Program-made: the position numbers and the translations under genes
DNA from: Candidatus Phosphoribacter hodrii
GTDB taxonomy: Bacteria; Actinomycetota; Actinomycetes; Actinomycetales; Dermatophilaceae
DNA length: 64,000 nucleotides
NCBI GenBank assembly: GCA_016707175.1
Contig: JADJIB010000010.1
Span: 1-64,000 of the forward strand
Reading direction: 5' to 3'
Shown: one piece after another, positions 53,301 to 62,769 of the stretch
How positions within the stretch are numbered: the first letter of the stretch is position 1
How the letters are laid out: every line of letters begins with the position of its first letter
Notes under the pieces: model-generated
What the model saw: only the letters and a program-made list of their open reading frames with translations
Told to the model about the DNA's origin: nothing
Databases searched by the model: none

Positions 53301-54791
53301 CGCCCCATCATGGAGCGGCTGGTGCTCGCCGGTGGCCTGGACTCGGTCTACGGCATCTCGACCGCCACGGGCGCCGGGGCCGATCGGTCCTTCGGCGCTG
53401 GCGGGCTCGGCGTCCGAGAGCGGGTGACCCGCCGCGACCTGCTCCTGCACGTCGCCGAGCTCGACCGGTGGGTGCGCTCGGGCGGCAGCGGTCAGGGCAA
53501 GGCGCTCCGGGGTGGCCGCTCCCGGTTCACCCGTCGCCCGGCGACGATGTCGGCGACCGGCCCGGGCGGCGAAGCGGCCGGTGCTCCGGTGACCGACACC
53601 CGAGCCCTGGCCGCCGCCCACCCCCGGCGCGAGGTAGCGGTCCTCGTCCAGCAGCCCGGGGTGCCCGCCGGCCCCGGCACCATCCGGGCCTTCGACGTCG
53701 CCGCGCTTGCGGCCGCCCAGTCCCAGGCGGCGGCACCCGTGCACGTGAGCGACCGGCATACCCAGATGGTCCTGCCCCTCGGCGACACGCCCACCCTCAC
53801 CCGCGGCAGCGGCCTGCCCGAGCTCTCCGGCCCCGAGCGGGTGCGCGCCGAGTTGGAGATCCTCGGGCTGGACGCCAGCGCCCACGTCGTCGCCCACTAC
53901 GAGCCGATGCTCGAGGCGCTCGGGGTGACCCGCTCCCGCGACCTGCTGAGCGCCCGCAACCGCAGCGAGGTGTGGGTCGCCGGGGTCAAGGTCGCCACCC
54001 AGACCCCACCGATCCGCTCCGGTCGGCGGGTCGTCTTCCTCACCCTCGACGACGGCACCGGCCCGTCCGACTCGACGTTCTTCGAGGACGTCCAGGGCCC
54101 GTATGCCGCCACCGTGTTCCACTCGTGGCTGCTCCTCGTGCGCGGAGTCGTCCGACGCACCGGCGCCCGAGGCATCTCGCTGCGCGCCACCGGAGCCTGG
54201 GAACTGTCCGGGCTCTGGGAGGCGTTCGCCACCGGTGGGCGCCCACGGCTGCTCGACGCACTCGCCGCTGCCGACGCCGCCGCCCATGACCGCGCGGCTG
54301 CCGCTGCGGCCGCCTACGCCCTCCCGTATGCCGTCCCCCGCGGCACCGGGTGGGCCGAGCCGGCCGCCGATGCTGCCGCAGCCGCTGCGGACGGCAGCCC
54401 GGTCGGGGATCGGGACGACACGGCATACGCCGATCGGGAGCGGGCTGCACGCCTGGACCACGCCGCGTCCCTTGTCGGCGGTCGACCGGCCAGCCGGGCC
54501 GGTGGCATGGGCGGGGGGTCACCCACGAGCCCGGTCGGGGCGCCTGGGGCACCGCGCCAGGTCCTCGTGCACGCCTCGGGCTTCAAACAATCGCCGTATG
54601 CCGACACCCGACCACCGGGTGAGGACGTCAAGTCCGCCCGACACCTGGCTGGCGCTGTCGACCATGCCGGCCTCACTGACCAGGTCACCCCCGACGCCTT
54701 CGACGCCCTCGACGCGGCGGGTCAGGGGAGCGGGGCCGGGCGACCGCCGCGCAAACTCTGGCACTCCAGCCCTGGCAGCAGTGGGCACTAG
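50349..54791 (+). CDS. dnaE2: error-prone DNA polymerase III alpha subunit, unusually long
   Basis: DnaE2 is the C-family translesion polymerase of SOS mutagenesis. Present: the PHP domain opening HLHVASGYSMQYGASTP, the catalytic PDIDIDVES (D489-D493), RVAARGSGAGSLVNYLL and the family C-terminus RKLWHSSPGSSG. At 1480 residues it is 300-400 longer than usual. Extra material: a Ser/Ala-rich insert near residues 88-130, a Gly/Pro insert at about 912-935 holding an inverted repeat, a linker around 1015-1090, and a 150-residue Ala-rich stretch before the end. Nine or so octamer copies lie in it. Controlled by the LexA promoter. Confidence 0.93.
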   Translation: MSTFVHLHVASGYSMQYGASTPAALVARAAAFGQPALALTDRDGLYGAVRFVQACTEAKIAPILGVDLAVHLPPSDPATGRYAARPGSFSSSSVSSTGSASASTSSTAPPVWARPSAPVRTPVRGGAIVDPRLPRVTVLARGLAGGVAPGLGWARLCRLVTRTHLSGERGNPLTTPQVLAELAAPVGDDPAALIVLLGPDSDVGRAVLAKRRAAAYQALERWRAVLPAGALALETVCHGGPEGTPASLGHAARMLALGRDLGVPVILSAQVRHADPAEAATVDVLDAARRLVALDVRHLDRVTTAGHLAPTPAMYAVACDIVQASGPGLAGGTSTVRDGARDLLAATVALASECVLDPAIDLGIGGVHLPEQSTLGLGLHDDPQHHLVQRCRGAVGARYPGATDGEVARISARLDEELEVIAALGYPTYFLTVATVTDLIRDMGVRVAARGSGAGSLVNYLLGISGVDPIRYDLLMERFCSPLRAQLPDIDIDVESARRTEIYEKILARFGGDRVTCVSMMDSYRVRHAIRDVGAALGLPPGEVDAMAKAFPHISARHARSAIADLPELRVSGLGAARYDLMWDLVERLDGLPRHIALHPCGVILSNTALLDRTPVEASWIGFPMSQFDKDDVEVMGLLKLDVLGIRMQSAMALAVDEVARVDGIPVDLDDRAQVPLDDEATFAMIRTTRTLGCFQIESPGQRELIGKFGPERFEDLVIDISLFRPGPVKSDMIVPFLKARHGWAEPEYLHPTLIPALAETAGVVVFHEQVLRIVAETTGVSLAQADEVRRALGSPQGQLDVEAWWRPAALARGYTVADADRIWEVLRAFASFGFCKAHAAAFALPTYQSAWLKTHHPAAFLAGVLTHDPGMYPKRLILDDARSLGIEILGLDVNASKSWYAVERLPHPLPGRGIPPSSADGGIPRPGSEPGKDRDPDLPDGRGYGIRVSLTDVKGITEAEVTRIVAGQPFTDLADLAHRAQVSRPIMERLVLAGGLDSVYGISTATGAGADRSFGAGGLGVRERVTRRDLLLHVAELDRWVRSGGSGQGKALRGGRSRFTRRPATMSATGPGGEAAGAPVTDTRALAAAHPRREVAVLVQQPGVPAGPGTIRAFDVAALAAAQSQAAAPVHVSDRHTQMVLPLGDTPTLTRGSGLPELSGPERVRAELEILGLDASAHVVAHYEPMLEALGVTRSRDLLSARNRSEVWVAGVKVATQTPPIRSGRRVVFLTLDDGTGPSDSTFFEDVQGPYAATVFHSWLLLVRGVVRRTGARGISLRATGAWELSGLWEAFATGGRPRLLDALAAADAAAHDRAAAAAAAYALPYAVPRGTGWAEPAADAAAAAADGSPVGDRDDTAYADRERAARLDHAASLVGGRPASRAGGMGGGSPTSPVGAPGAPRQVLVHASGFKQSPYADTRPPGEDVKSARHLAGAVDHAGLTDQVTPDAFDALDAAGQGSGAGRPPRKLWHSSPGSSGH
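53079..53131. repeat. inverted repeat inserted in the dnaE2 coding sequence
   Basis: CCGGGTCGAGGTATTCC (53079-53095) is repeated in inverse at 53115-53131, 17 bases perfect with a 19-base spacer; beyond that the match decays. It encodes a mirror-like GRGIPPSSADGGIPRPG not found in DnaE2 proteins I know. It looks like a small palindromic element that entered in frame. Confidence 0.8.
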
Positions 54792-54800
54792 GGTGGATGC

Positions 54801-55586
54801 GTGTCCGAGGAGCAGCAGCGTCGAGCCCGCCGCGCCGCCACCGGCGTGCGCACCGCGGCTCTGTGGGCCGCCGTCAAAGACCTCGTCACCGAGCGCGCGG
54901 CCGCCCTCGGCCGTCCGTTGCGGGTGCTCGACCTCGGCGGCGGCACCGGCGAATTGGCCGTCCCGCTTGCCGAGTTGGGCCCCGACCTGGTCGCCGACGT
55001 CACCGTCGTCGACCCCAGCCCCGACGCGCTCGCGGCCCTGGGCCGGCGGGCCGCCGAGTCCGGCGTCCAGGCCCGGGTCCACGGCAGCCAGGGAGACGCC
55101 GACACCCTCGCCGACCTGCTGCCCGAGCGGGCCTTCGACTTGGTCTGCTGCCATGGCGTTCTTGAGGTCGTCGATGACCCCACCGCCACCTTGCGAGTCC
55201 TTGCCGACGCCCTCGCCGACGACGGCCACCTCTCGTTGCTCGTCGCCGGCCGGCTGGCCACCGTCTGGGCCCGGGCCCTGGCCGGGGAGTTCGGCCAGGC
55301 CCACACCGCTCTCACCAGCCCCGACGGCCGCTGGGGTGCTCACGACCCGTTGCCGCGCCGCTTCGACCTGGCCCAGCTGCGCGCCCTCGTCGAATCAGCC
55401 GGGCTGCAGGTCGAGCACTGGCACGGCGTGCGCCTGCTCGCCGACCTGGTGCCGTCGACATCCATCGACACCGACGCCGAGCGGGCCGCCCTCGTCGCCC
55501 TCGAGGAGGCGCTCGCCGGGCACCCGGCATACCCCTTCCTCGGTGAGCTCGGTGCGGCCCTGCACCTGCTCGCCCGCCGGGGCTGA
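54801..55586 (+). CDS. class I SAM-dependent methyltransferase
   Basis: A 261-residue methyltransferase: VLDLGGGTGELAVPLA (motif I), VTVVDPSPDALA (motif II) and FDLVCCHGVLEVVDDP (motif IV region). It resembles the enzyme at 4788-5672 in length and C-terminal half (TDAERAALVALEEAL), so the two may be paralogues. TAGGGT (54789-54794) is 6 bases before GTG 54801: leaderless, so not only part of the SOS transcript. Substrate unknown. Confidence 0.85.
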   Translation: MSEEQQRRARRAATGVRTAALWAAVKDLVTERAAALGRPLRVLDLGGGTGELAVPLAELGPDLVADVTVVDPSPDALAALGRRAAESGVQARVHGSQGDADTLADLLPERAFDLVCCHGVLEVVDDPTATLRVLADALADDGHLSLLVAGRLATVWARALAGEFGQAHTALTSPDGRWGAHDPLPRRFDLAQLRALVESAGLQVEHWHGVRLLADLVPSTSIDTDAERAALVALEEALAGHPAYPFLGELGAALHLLARRG

Positions 55587-55607
55587 TCCCGGCCTGGGAG
55601 CCGGCCG

Positions 55608-56867
55608 ATGAGCCGCCGCCAGTTCCGCCCGCCGCCGCGCACCGGCGACGGCCCTCCCGACGACACCGGGTGCACCGTCCTGCACGTCGACATGGACGCG
55701 TTCTATGCCTCCGCGTCGCTCATCGACCGGCCCGAGCTGCGCGGCACGCCGGTCATCATCGGCGGCGGCGGCCGCTCGGTCGTCCTCTCGGCCACCTACG
55801 AAGCGCGCGCCTTCGGGGTCACCTCCGCGATGCCGATGACCCGCGCGCGGCGCTTGTGCCCCCAGGCCACCGTCATCGCCCCCAACCATGACCGGTATGC
55901 CGCGATCTCCGATGCCGTCATGGCTACCTTCGCGTCGGTGACCGACCGCTACGAGCCGCTCTCGTTGGACGAGGCGTTCCTCGACATCGCCGGGGCGGTC
56001 CGGCGCCTTGGCCCGCCGACGAGCATCGCCCAGTGGCTGCGCGACACCATTGCCGACGAGCAAAGCATCACCTGCTCGGTCGGCGTGGCCTCGACGAAGT
56101 TCGTCGCCAAGCTTGCCTCCGGCCTGGCCAAGCCCGACGGGCTGCTTGTCGTCCCGCAGGACGAGGTCCTGGCCTTCCTGCACCAGTTGCCGGTGGGTGC
56201 GCTCTGGGGCGTGGGGGACCGCACCGAGGAAGCCCTGCAACGGCTGGGGCTGCACACCGTCGCCGACCTCGCCCACACGCCGGTGGACACCCTGCGCCGC
56301 GCCCTGGGTGATGCCACCGGCACCCATCTGCACGCGCTGGCCTGGGGCCGCGACGAGCGCCGGGTCCTCCCTCAGCAGCGGGAGAAGAGCGTCGGCTCCG
56401 ACGAGACCTTCGCCCAGGACATCGACGATCCGGTGCTCATCCACCGCGAGTTGCTGCGCTTGGCCGATCGGACCGCAGCCCGGGTGCGTTCAGCCGGCCT
56501 GATGGGACGCACCGTCACCCTCAAGGTGCGGTTCGCCGACTTCACGACGATCACCCGCAGCCGCACCCTGCGCGACCCCACCGACGTGTCCCGAGAGATC
56601 TATGCCGCCGCGACGGCGCTGTTCGACGCCCTCGGCCTGCAGCGCGCCCGGATCCGCCTGGTCGGCGTGCGAATGGAGGGGTTGGTCGAGAGCGAGCGGG
56701 CCGCCGTCCAACCCCGGCTGGACGACCCGGACTTCGGCTGGCGCGACGCCGACCGCGCCGTCGACCGGGCCAGTGCCCGGTTCGGGGCAGGCGCGGTGCG
56801 GCCCGCGGCGCTCGTCCGGGGGGAGTCGGTCGCCCACCCGGGGAGTATGCCGCGAGGGGGCGAATAG
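55608..56867 (+). CDS. dinB: DNA polymerase IV (Y family)
   Basis: A 419-residue Y-family polymerase with an intact active site: HVDMDAFYAS (D28, D30) and SLDEAFLD (D121, E122). Then the thumb HhH region (LWGVGDRTEEALQRLGLHTV) and the little finger (KVRFADFTTITRS). No clear C-terminal beta-clamp motif of the QxxLF type is seen, and the end is Gly/Arg-rich. Its active site is complete, unlike ImuB, the usual inactive partner of DnaE2. It starts 22 bases after the methyltransferase gene, behind GGGAG. Confidence 0.93.
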   Translation: MSRRQFRPPPRTGDGPPDDTGCTVLHVDMDAFYASASLIDRPELRGTPVIIGGGGRSVVLSATYEARAFGVTSAMPMTRARRLCPQATVIAPNHDRYAAISDAVMATFASVTDRYEPLSLDEAFLDIAGAVRRLGPPTSIAQWLRDTIADEQSITCSVGVASTKFVAKLASGLAKPDGLLVVPQDEVLAFLHQLPVGALWGVGDRTEEALQRLGLHTVADLAHTPVDTLRRALGDATGTHLHALAWGRDERRVLPQQREKSVGSDETFAQDIDDPVLIHRELLRLADRTAARVRSAGLMGRTVTLKVRFADFTTITRSRTLRDPTDVSREIYAAATALFDALGLQRARIRLVGVRMEGLVESERAAVQPRLDDPDFGWRDADRAVDRASARFGAGAVRPAALVRGESVAHPGSMPRGGE

Positions 56868-57036
56868 CGCTCGAAGCGTCGGCCCGGGCCAACCGGCAGG
56901 TGCTCCGGCTACCACAACCCCGGATCCGGACCTATCCTGATGTCCTGACCCGGAACCACGGGTCGGATGGCATCGTTGTCCGGATGATGGCCGGGTTTGG
57001 CCTCGGAAACGCTGGAAGCCCTGGGAGGGGTGGGTC

Positions 57037-57429
57037 ATGGCACTGTCGGAGCGGGAGCAGAAGCTTCTCGAACAGATGGAGCAGGCGCTCTACGCCGAGG
57101 ACCCTCGCTTTGCCACGCGCATTCGCAGCCATGGCGACCGGGGCACCAAGCGACGCATGCTCGTCGGCATCCTCGCCGTCCTCGCCGGCCTCGGGCTGGT
57201 GTTCCTCGGCGTCCTGGGTCAGGCGATCTGGCTCGGTGCGGTCGGTTTCGCGGTCATGGTCGCCGGTGGCGTCTGGGCGTTCGCGCCAGCCCGCAAGACC
57301 GGCCCGGTCGGTCTCGTCCAGGGCGACGGCTCCACGGCTGCTCGGACCGCCAAGGCCCGCAAGTCGGGGCAGGGCTTCATGAACATGCTCGAAGAGCGCT
57401 GGGAGCGTCGCGACCGCGACCAGTGGTGA
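57037..57429 (+). CDS. DUF3040 membrane protein
   Basis: A 130-residue protein with the typical opening MALSEREQKLLEQMEQALYAEDPRF, then two hydrophobic helices (about 42-62 and 66-86) and a basic C-terminus. DUF3040 is an actinobacterial family of unknown function, often close to dcw genes. ATG 57037 has GGGAGGGG 6 bases upstream. The 169 bases before it contain no recognisable feature. Confidence 0.9.
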   Translation: MALSEREQKLLEQMEQALYAEDPRFATRIRSHGDRGTKRRMLVGILAVLAGLGLVFLGVLGQAIWLGAVGFAVMVAGGVWAFAPARKTGPVGLVQGDGSTAARTAKARKSGQGFMNMLEERWERRDRDQW

Positions 57430-57480
57430 ACGCCAGCTCCGAGCAGCGGCCCGACAGGTGAACGCTGGCTGCGCGATCGC

Positions 57481-57984
57481 TCAGCCGGGGCCGAGGACGA
57501 TGAGCCCGATGATCCACGTCAGCAGGATGGCCAGGCCGGCCAGCAACTCGATGCCCATCGAGTGCAACACGGCGACCAGCGCCGCCTTGGTCGACGTCCA
57601 CGCCGCAGAGCGATCCTGACGACGGGTCAACTCAACGAGGAAGATCCCCAGGACGAACCCGACGAGGGCGCCGACGACGGGGATGACGAAGAAGCCGACG
57701 ATCCCCAGGAGCACCGCGAGCAGCATCGTGGAGGTGCCCACGCCCTCACGGCGCATCTTGCGCCCAGGCAGGAGGTATTGCGTGACGACGCCCGCGGCAT
57801 ACAGGACGACTGCGACCCAGAAGACCACCCAGGCGCCGGGCGCGGGGTGGGCATACGCCCACAACAAGGTCGCCGCGACGGTAAGCAGCAACCCCGGGAC
57901 GACCGGGACGACAATGCCGACCAACCCGACAACCATCAGCAGCCCCGTGACGATCGTGAGGCTGACCGGGTCGGCGAAGCTCAC
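57481..57984 (-). CDS. DUF456 membrane protein
   Basis: A 167-residue protein with four to five hydrophobic segments; VPVVPGLLLTVAATLLWAYA and the glycine-rich VVGALVGFVLGIFLVEL are typical of DUF456. Function unknown. It starts at GTG 57984, overlapping the stop of the DUF7455 gene by four bases. Confidence 0.88.
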   Translation of the reverse strand: MSFADPVSLTIVTGLLMVVGLVGIVVPVVPGLLLTVAATLLWAYAHPAPGAWVVFWVAVVLYAAGVVTQYLLPGRKMRREGVGTSTMLLAVLLGIVGFFVIPVVGALVGFVLGIFLVELTRRQDRSAAWTSTKAALVAVLHSMGIELLAGLAILLTWIIGLIVLGPG

Positions 57985-58202
57985 CGCAGGCCGGTGCTCT
58001 CGTCCGCGGTCTCGGTCAACAGCTCAGTCTCGTCGTGGATCTCAACGGCCTGATCGGCCAACTGGGGAAGGTGCTGGCGTCCGTGGTGGGCGCAGAAATA
58101 CAGCTCCCCGCCGGAATGTAGGCGGGCGCGAATGTAGGCCCGTGCGCCGCAGCGGTCGCAGCGATCTGCGGCGCTCAAGCGGTGGACCAAGGTGGCGTTC
58201 AC
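57981..58202 (-). CDS. DUF7455 small zinc-ribbon-like protein
   Basis: A 73-residue actinobacterial protein with CDRCGARAYIRARL and LYFCAHHGRQH, a probable zinc site (CxxC plus CxxH). GTG 58202 has GAGAAGG upstream. Function unknown; it is translationally coupled to the DUF456 gene and divergent from parE. Confidence 0.88.
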   Translation of the reverse strand: MNATLVHRLSAADRCDRCGARAYIRARLHSGGELYFCAHHGRQHLPQLADQAVEIHDETELLTETADESTGLR

Positions 58203-58465
58203 GTCTGCCTTCTCATCTCTCTCGTGCGGGCCGACAGGTGCCGACCCGGTGTTGCTGATTCGACGTGCAGGGACAGCAACGCTTGCTGGTTGCTGAATCC
58301 CCCCACGTCAGTCCCAACAGTCAAGCACGCCGGTTCGTTCCCGCGCGGTATTGATACCCATCTGAGACACGCCCGCGCGCCCCGGACCCGGCTGTCGGAC
58401 GCCTCGACTACCCTGCGTGTGGCACGCCGTCGCCGAACATCAACGCACCGCAGAGAGGACATCCA

Positions 58466-60631
58466 GTGGCCACCCGCAGCACGACCGGCCGCACCGCCGC
58501 GAGTGGCTCCGGCGCGGGCGGAGGGGACTACACCGCCCGCCACCTTCAGGTGCTCGAAGGCCTGGAAGCGGTCCGCAAACGCCCAGGGATGTATATCGGT
58601 TCCACCGACCAGCGCGGGTTGATGCACTGCCTCTGGGAGATCATCGACAACGCAGTCGACGAAGCGCTGGCCGGCGTCGGCGACCGTATCGAGATCATCC
58701 TCGGTGGCGACGGGTCGATCGAGGTCCGCGACAACGGCCGCGGCATTCCCGTGGACACCGAGCCCCGGTCCGGGCTCTCGGGTGTCGAGTTGGTCTTCAC
58801 CAAGCTGCACGCGGGGGGCAAGTTCGGCGGCGGTTCGTATGCCGCCTCCGGTGGCCTGCACGGCGTGGGCGCATCCGTCGTCAACGCCCTGTCCTCGCGG
58901 CTGGACGTCGAGGTCGACCGGGGTGGCAAGACCTATGCGATGAGCTTCCGCCGCGGTGAGCCCGGCGTATTCGCCGACCCGCCGGGTCCGCACAGCCCGG
59001 AGGCGCCGTTCACGGCATACGAGACGGGGTCGGAGCTGCGCGTCGTCGGGAAGGCGCCCCGGGGCGCCACCGGCAGCCGGATCCGCTTCTGGCCGGACCT
59101 GCAGATCTTCCTCAAGGAGGCCCGCCTCGACGACGACCTGTTGGCCGCTCGCGCCCGACAGACCTCGTTCCTCGTGCCCGGGCTGGCCTTGGTCGTGCGC
59201 GACGAGCGGGGAGCACCGGACACTCCTGGCGCCCAGGGCACCCACGAGCAGGTCTTCCAACACCTCGGCGGCATCTCGGAGTTCGCCGAGTTCCTCGCTC
59301 CCGACCCGCCGCTCACTGCGGTCTGGCGCCTCCAGGGCACCGGGAACTTCACCGAAACCGTGCCGGTGCTCGACGAGCGCGGCCATATGAGCCCGACCGA
59401 GGTCGAGCGGGAGTGCTCCGTCGACATCGCGATGCGGTGGGGCACCGGCTACGACTCGCGGGTCAGCTCCTTCGTCAACATCATCGCCACGCCCAAGGGC
59501 GGCACCCATGTGGCGGGTTTCGAGCAGTCCCTGCTCAAGGTGTTCCGCCGTCAACTGGAGCTCAACGCCCGCCGGCTCAAGGTCGGCACCGACAAGGTCG
59601 AGAAGGACGACATCCTCGCCGGGTTGACCGCAGTCGTCACCGTCCGGCTGGCCGAGCCGCAGTTCGAGGGTCAGACCAAGGAGGTCCTCGGCACCGCGGC
59701 GGTCCGAGCCGTGGTCGCCAAGGTGCTTGAGCAGGAGCTCAACGCCCGCCTCACCTCGACCAAGCGCGACGACAAGGCTCATGCGGCGCTGTTGTTGGAG
59801 AAGGTCGTCTCCGAGATGAAGGCGCGGATCAGTGCGCGCCAGCACAAGGAGACCCAGCGTCGCAAGACCGCCTTGGAGTCTTCCACCCTGCCGGCCAAAC
59901 TCGCTGACTGCCGCACCCACGACGTGCTGCGGTCCGAGTTGTTCATCGTCGAGGGCGACAGCGCCCTCGGCACCGCCAAGTTGGCGCGTTCCTCGGATTA
60001 CCAAGCGCTGCTGCCGATCCGAGGCAAGATCCTCAACGTCCAGAAGGCCTCGGTCGCCGACGTCCTGAAGAACACCGAGTGCGCGGCGATCATCCAGGTC
60101 ATCGGGGCCGGGTCGGGGCGGTCCTTCGATCTCGAGGCGGCCCGCTACGGCAAGGTCATCATCATGAGCGACGCCGATGTCGACGGTGCTCACATCCGCA
60201 CCCTGCTGCTCACCTTGTTCTTCAAATACATGCGCCCGCTCGTGGCCGCCGGACGGGTGTATGCCGCGATGCCACCGCTGCATCGCCTCGAAGTCATCGG
60301 CGGCCCAGGGCGCAAGAACGAATACGTCTACACCTACAACGAGGCGCAGATGCGCTCGACGCGGGCGGCGCTGGAACGCAAGGGGCGCAAGGTCAAGGAG
60401 CCGCCCCAGCGCTACAAGGGGCTCGGTGAGATGGACGCCGACCAGTTGGCCGACACAACCATGGACCCGCGCTTCCGGACGCTGCGTCGGGTCACCCTCG
60501 GCGAGGCCGAGGAGGCCGCCCGGATCGCCGAAGGTGTCTTCGACCTGCTCATGGGCAACGACGTGGCGCCGCGCAAGGACTTCATCGTCGAGTCGGCCAA
60601 GACCCTCGACCGCGAACGCATCGATGCCTGA
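58466..60631 (+). CDS. parE: DNA topoisomerase IV subunit B (GyrB/ParE family)
   Basis: A 721-residue ATPase subunit of a type IIA topoisomerase: GHKL domain (EIIDNAVDEALAG, DNGRGIPVD, GGLHGVGASVVNAL), transducer and TOPRIM domain (EGDSALGTAK, then DADVDGAHI). EGDSALGTA replaces the EGDSAGGSA of gyrase, which I associate with the ParE-type paralogue of actinobacteria. A gyrA/parC partner is not in the window. GTG 58466 follows AGAGAGG; TACCCT (58409-58414) is a candidate -10. Confidence 0.9.
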   Translation: MATRSTTGRTAASGSGAGGGDYTARHLQVLEGLEAVRKRPGMYIGSTDQRGLMHCLWEIIDNAVDEALAGVGDRIEIILGGDGSIEVRDNGRGIPVDTEPRSGLSGVELVFTKLHAGGKFGGGSYAASGGLHGVGASVVNALSSRLDVEVDRGGKTYAMSFRRGEPGVFADPPGPHSPEAPFTAYETGSELRVVGKAPRGATGSRIRFWPDLQIFLKEARLDDDLLAARARQTSFLVPGLALVVRDERGAPDTPGAQGTHEQVFQHLGGISEFAEFLAPDPPLTAVWRLQGTGNFTETVPVLDERGHMSPTEVERECSVDIAMRWGTGYDSRVSSFVNIIATPKGGTHVAGFEQSLLKVFRRQLELNARRLKVGTDKVEKDDILAGLTAVVTVRLAEPQFEGQTKEVLGTAAVRAVVAKVLEQELNARLTSTKRDDKAHAALLLEKVVSEMKARISARQHKETQRRKTALESSTLPAKLADCRTHDVLRSELFIVEGDSALGTAKLARSSDYQALLPIRGKILNVQKASVADVLKNTECAAIIQVIGAGSGRSFDLEAARYGKVIIMSDADVDGAHIRTLLLTLFFKYMRPLVAAGRVYAAMPPLHRLEVIGGPGRKNEYVYTYNEAQMRSTRAALERKGRKVKEPPQRYKGLGEMDADQLADTTMDPRFRTLRRVTLGEAEEAARIAEGVFDLLMGNDVAPRKDFIVESAKTLDRERIDA

Positions 60632-60764
60632 CCTACCTGGGATCACGCGGCCACGCACCGACCGGCGAGCGCCGGGACGGAACGTCGGCGCCGCATCAGA
60701 CGTCTACCATGGGCCGGACCCGACCTGAGTCGGCGGGTGAGCAGCATCGACAGGGGGAGTGAGC

Positions 60765-61832
<1,068 letters not shown>

Positions 61833-61884
61833 CCGGGCCGACCGGCATACCTGCGCTAGCCGCCCCGACCAGACGAGAGCACCC

Positions 61885-62769
61885 GTGGCCGCCCTGCTCA
61901 CCCGAGTGAAGAGCAAACTCTTCATAGTCGCGCACCGGCGCACGTGGGGCTTGCTCGACGGGGAGTATGCCTCGGTCTTCCGAGGGCGCAGCCTCGACTA
62001 CGACGACCTGCGCGAATACATCCCCGGCGACGAGATCCGCGACATCGACTGGAAGGCGACCGCTCGGCACGGGGCCCCGCTGGTCAAACGCTACGTCGCC
62101 ACCCGTAAGCAGACCGTCCTGCTGCTGGTCGACACCGGTCGCTCGATGGCGGCCATGGCGCCGTCGGGCGAGCCGAAGAAGGACATCGCGATCCAGATCG
62201 CCGGCATGCTCGGCTATCTCGCCGTCCGCCACGGCGACCTGGTCGGCCTCATCAGCGGCGACGGTGAGAGCACCAGGATGCTCGAGCCGGCTGCGGGGGA
62301 GGCCAACCTCGAGCGTCTGCTGCGGGTCATCGATCGCGCGAGCACGCTTGAGGCTCCGCCCAGCCGGTTCTCTGCGCAACTGCACTACCTCGCCGAGCAC
62401 GTCCGGCGACGGATGCTCATCGTGGCAGTGACCGACGATGGCGGCCTGGGCTCTGACGACGACCCGTTGTTGCGGCGACTGCACGCTCAACACGAGGTGC
62501 TCTGGGTGGTTGTGGCCGACGCCGACCCGACGCGTTTCGACCCGCGCGCCGATGCCTCCGAGGTCACCGACGGCAGCGCTCTCCCAGGGGCGGTGCGGGG
62601 CGGCGAACGTCTCCAGGCGGCATACCAGCAGGCTCTCGCGGGCCGACGCGAGGCGACCGATCAGCGGCTGCGGCGGCTCGGGATCGCGCGCGCTCGCGTG
62701 GGTGGCACGTCGGAGGTCGTGGGCAGCATGTTCGCGCTCCTGGAGAGGCAGCGCCGCCGTGCACGTTGA
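61885..62769 (+). CDS. DUF58 domain protein
   Basis: A 294-residue protein with the DUF58 core GRSLDYDDLREYIPGDEIRDIDWKATARHG and a degenerate VWA-like fold (LLLVDTGRSMAAM). DUF58 proteins always travel with MoxR ATPases and may link them to membrane VWA partners. The start is GTG 61885, 52 bases after the moxR stop. It overlaps the next gene by 11 bases. Confidence 0.9.
   Translation: MAALLTRVKSKLFIVAHRRTWGLLDGEYASVFRGRSLDYDDLREYIPGDEIRDIDWKATARHGAPLVKRYVATRKQTVLLLVDTGRSMAAMAPSGEPKKDIAIQIAGMLGYLAVRHGDLVGLISGDGESTRMLEPAAGEANLERLLRVIDRASTLEAPPSRFSAQLHYLAEHVRRRMLIVAVTDDGGLGSDDDPLLRRLHAQHEVLWVVVADADPTRFDPRADASEVTDGSALPGAVRGGERLQAAYQQALAGRREATDQRLRRLGIARARVGGTSEVVGSMFALLERQRRRAR

Noticed and set aside
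50664..54461. Two long antisense frames opposite dnaE2
   Set aside because: They mirror the codon structure of dnaE2, are rich in Asp, Gly, Val and Arg, and have no family signature.
57843..57850. GGGCATAC near 57850 as another octamer copy
   Set aside because: It differs at the first base of CGGCATAC; one-mismatch variants (also GTATGCCT near 21707 and 61966) were not counted.
58199..60658. 819-codon open frame antisense to parE
   Set aside because: Shadow of a clear topoisomerase gene; no domain recognisable.
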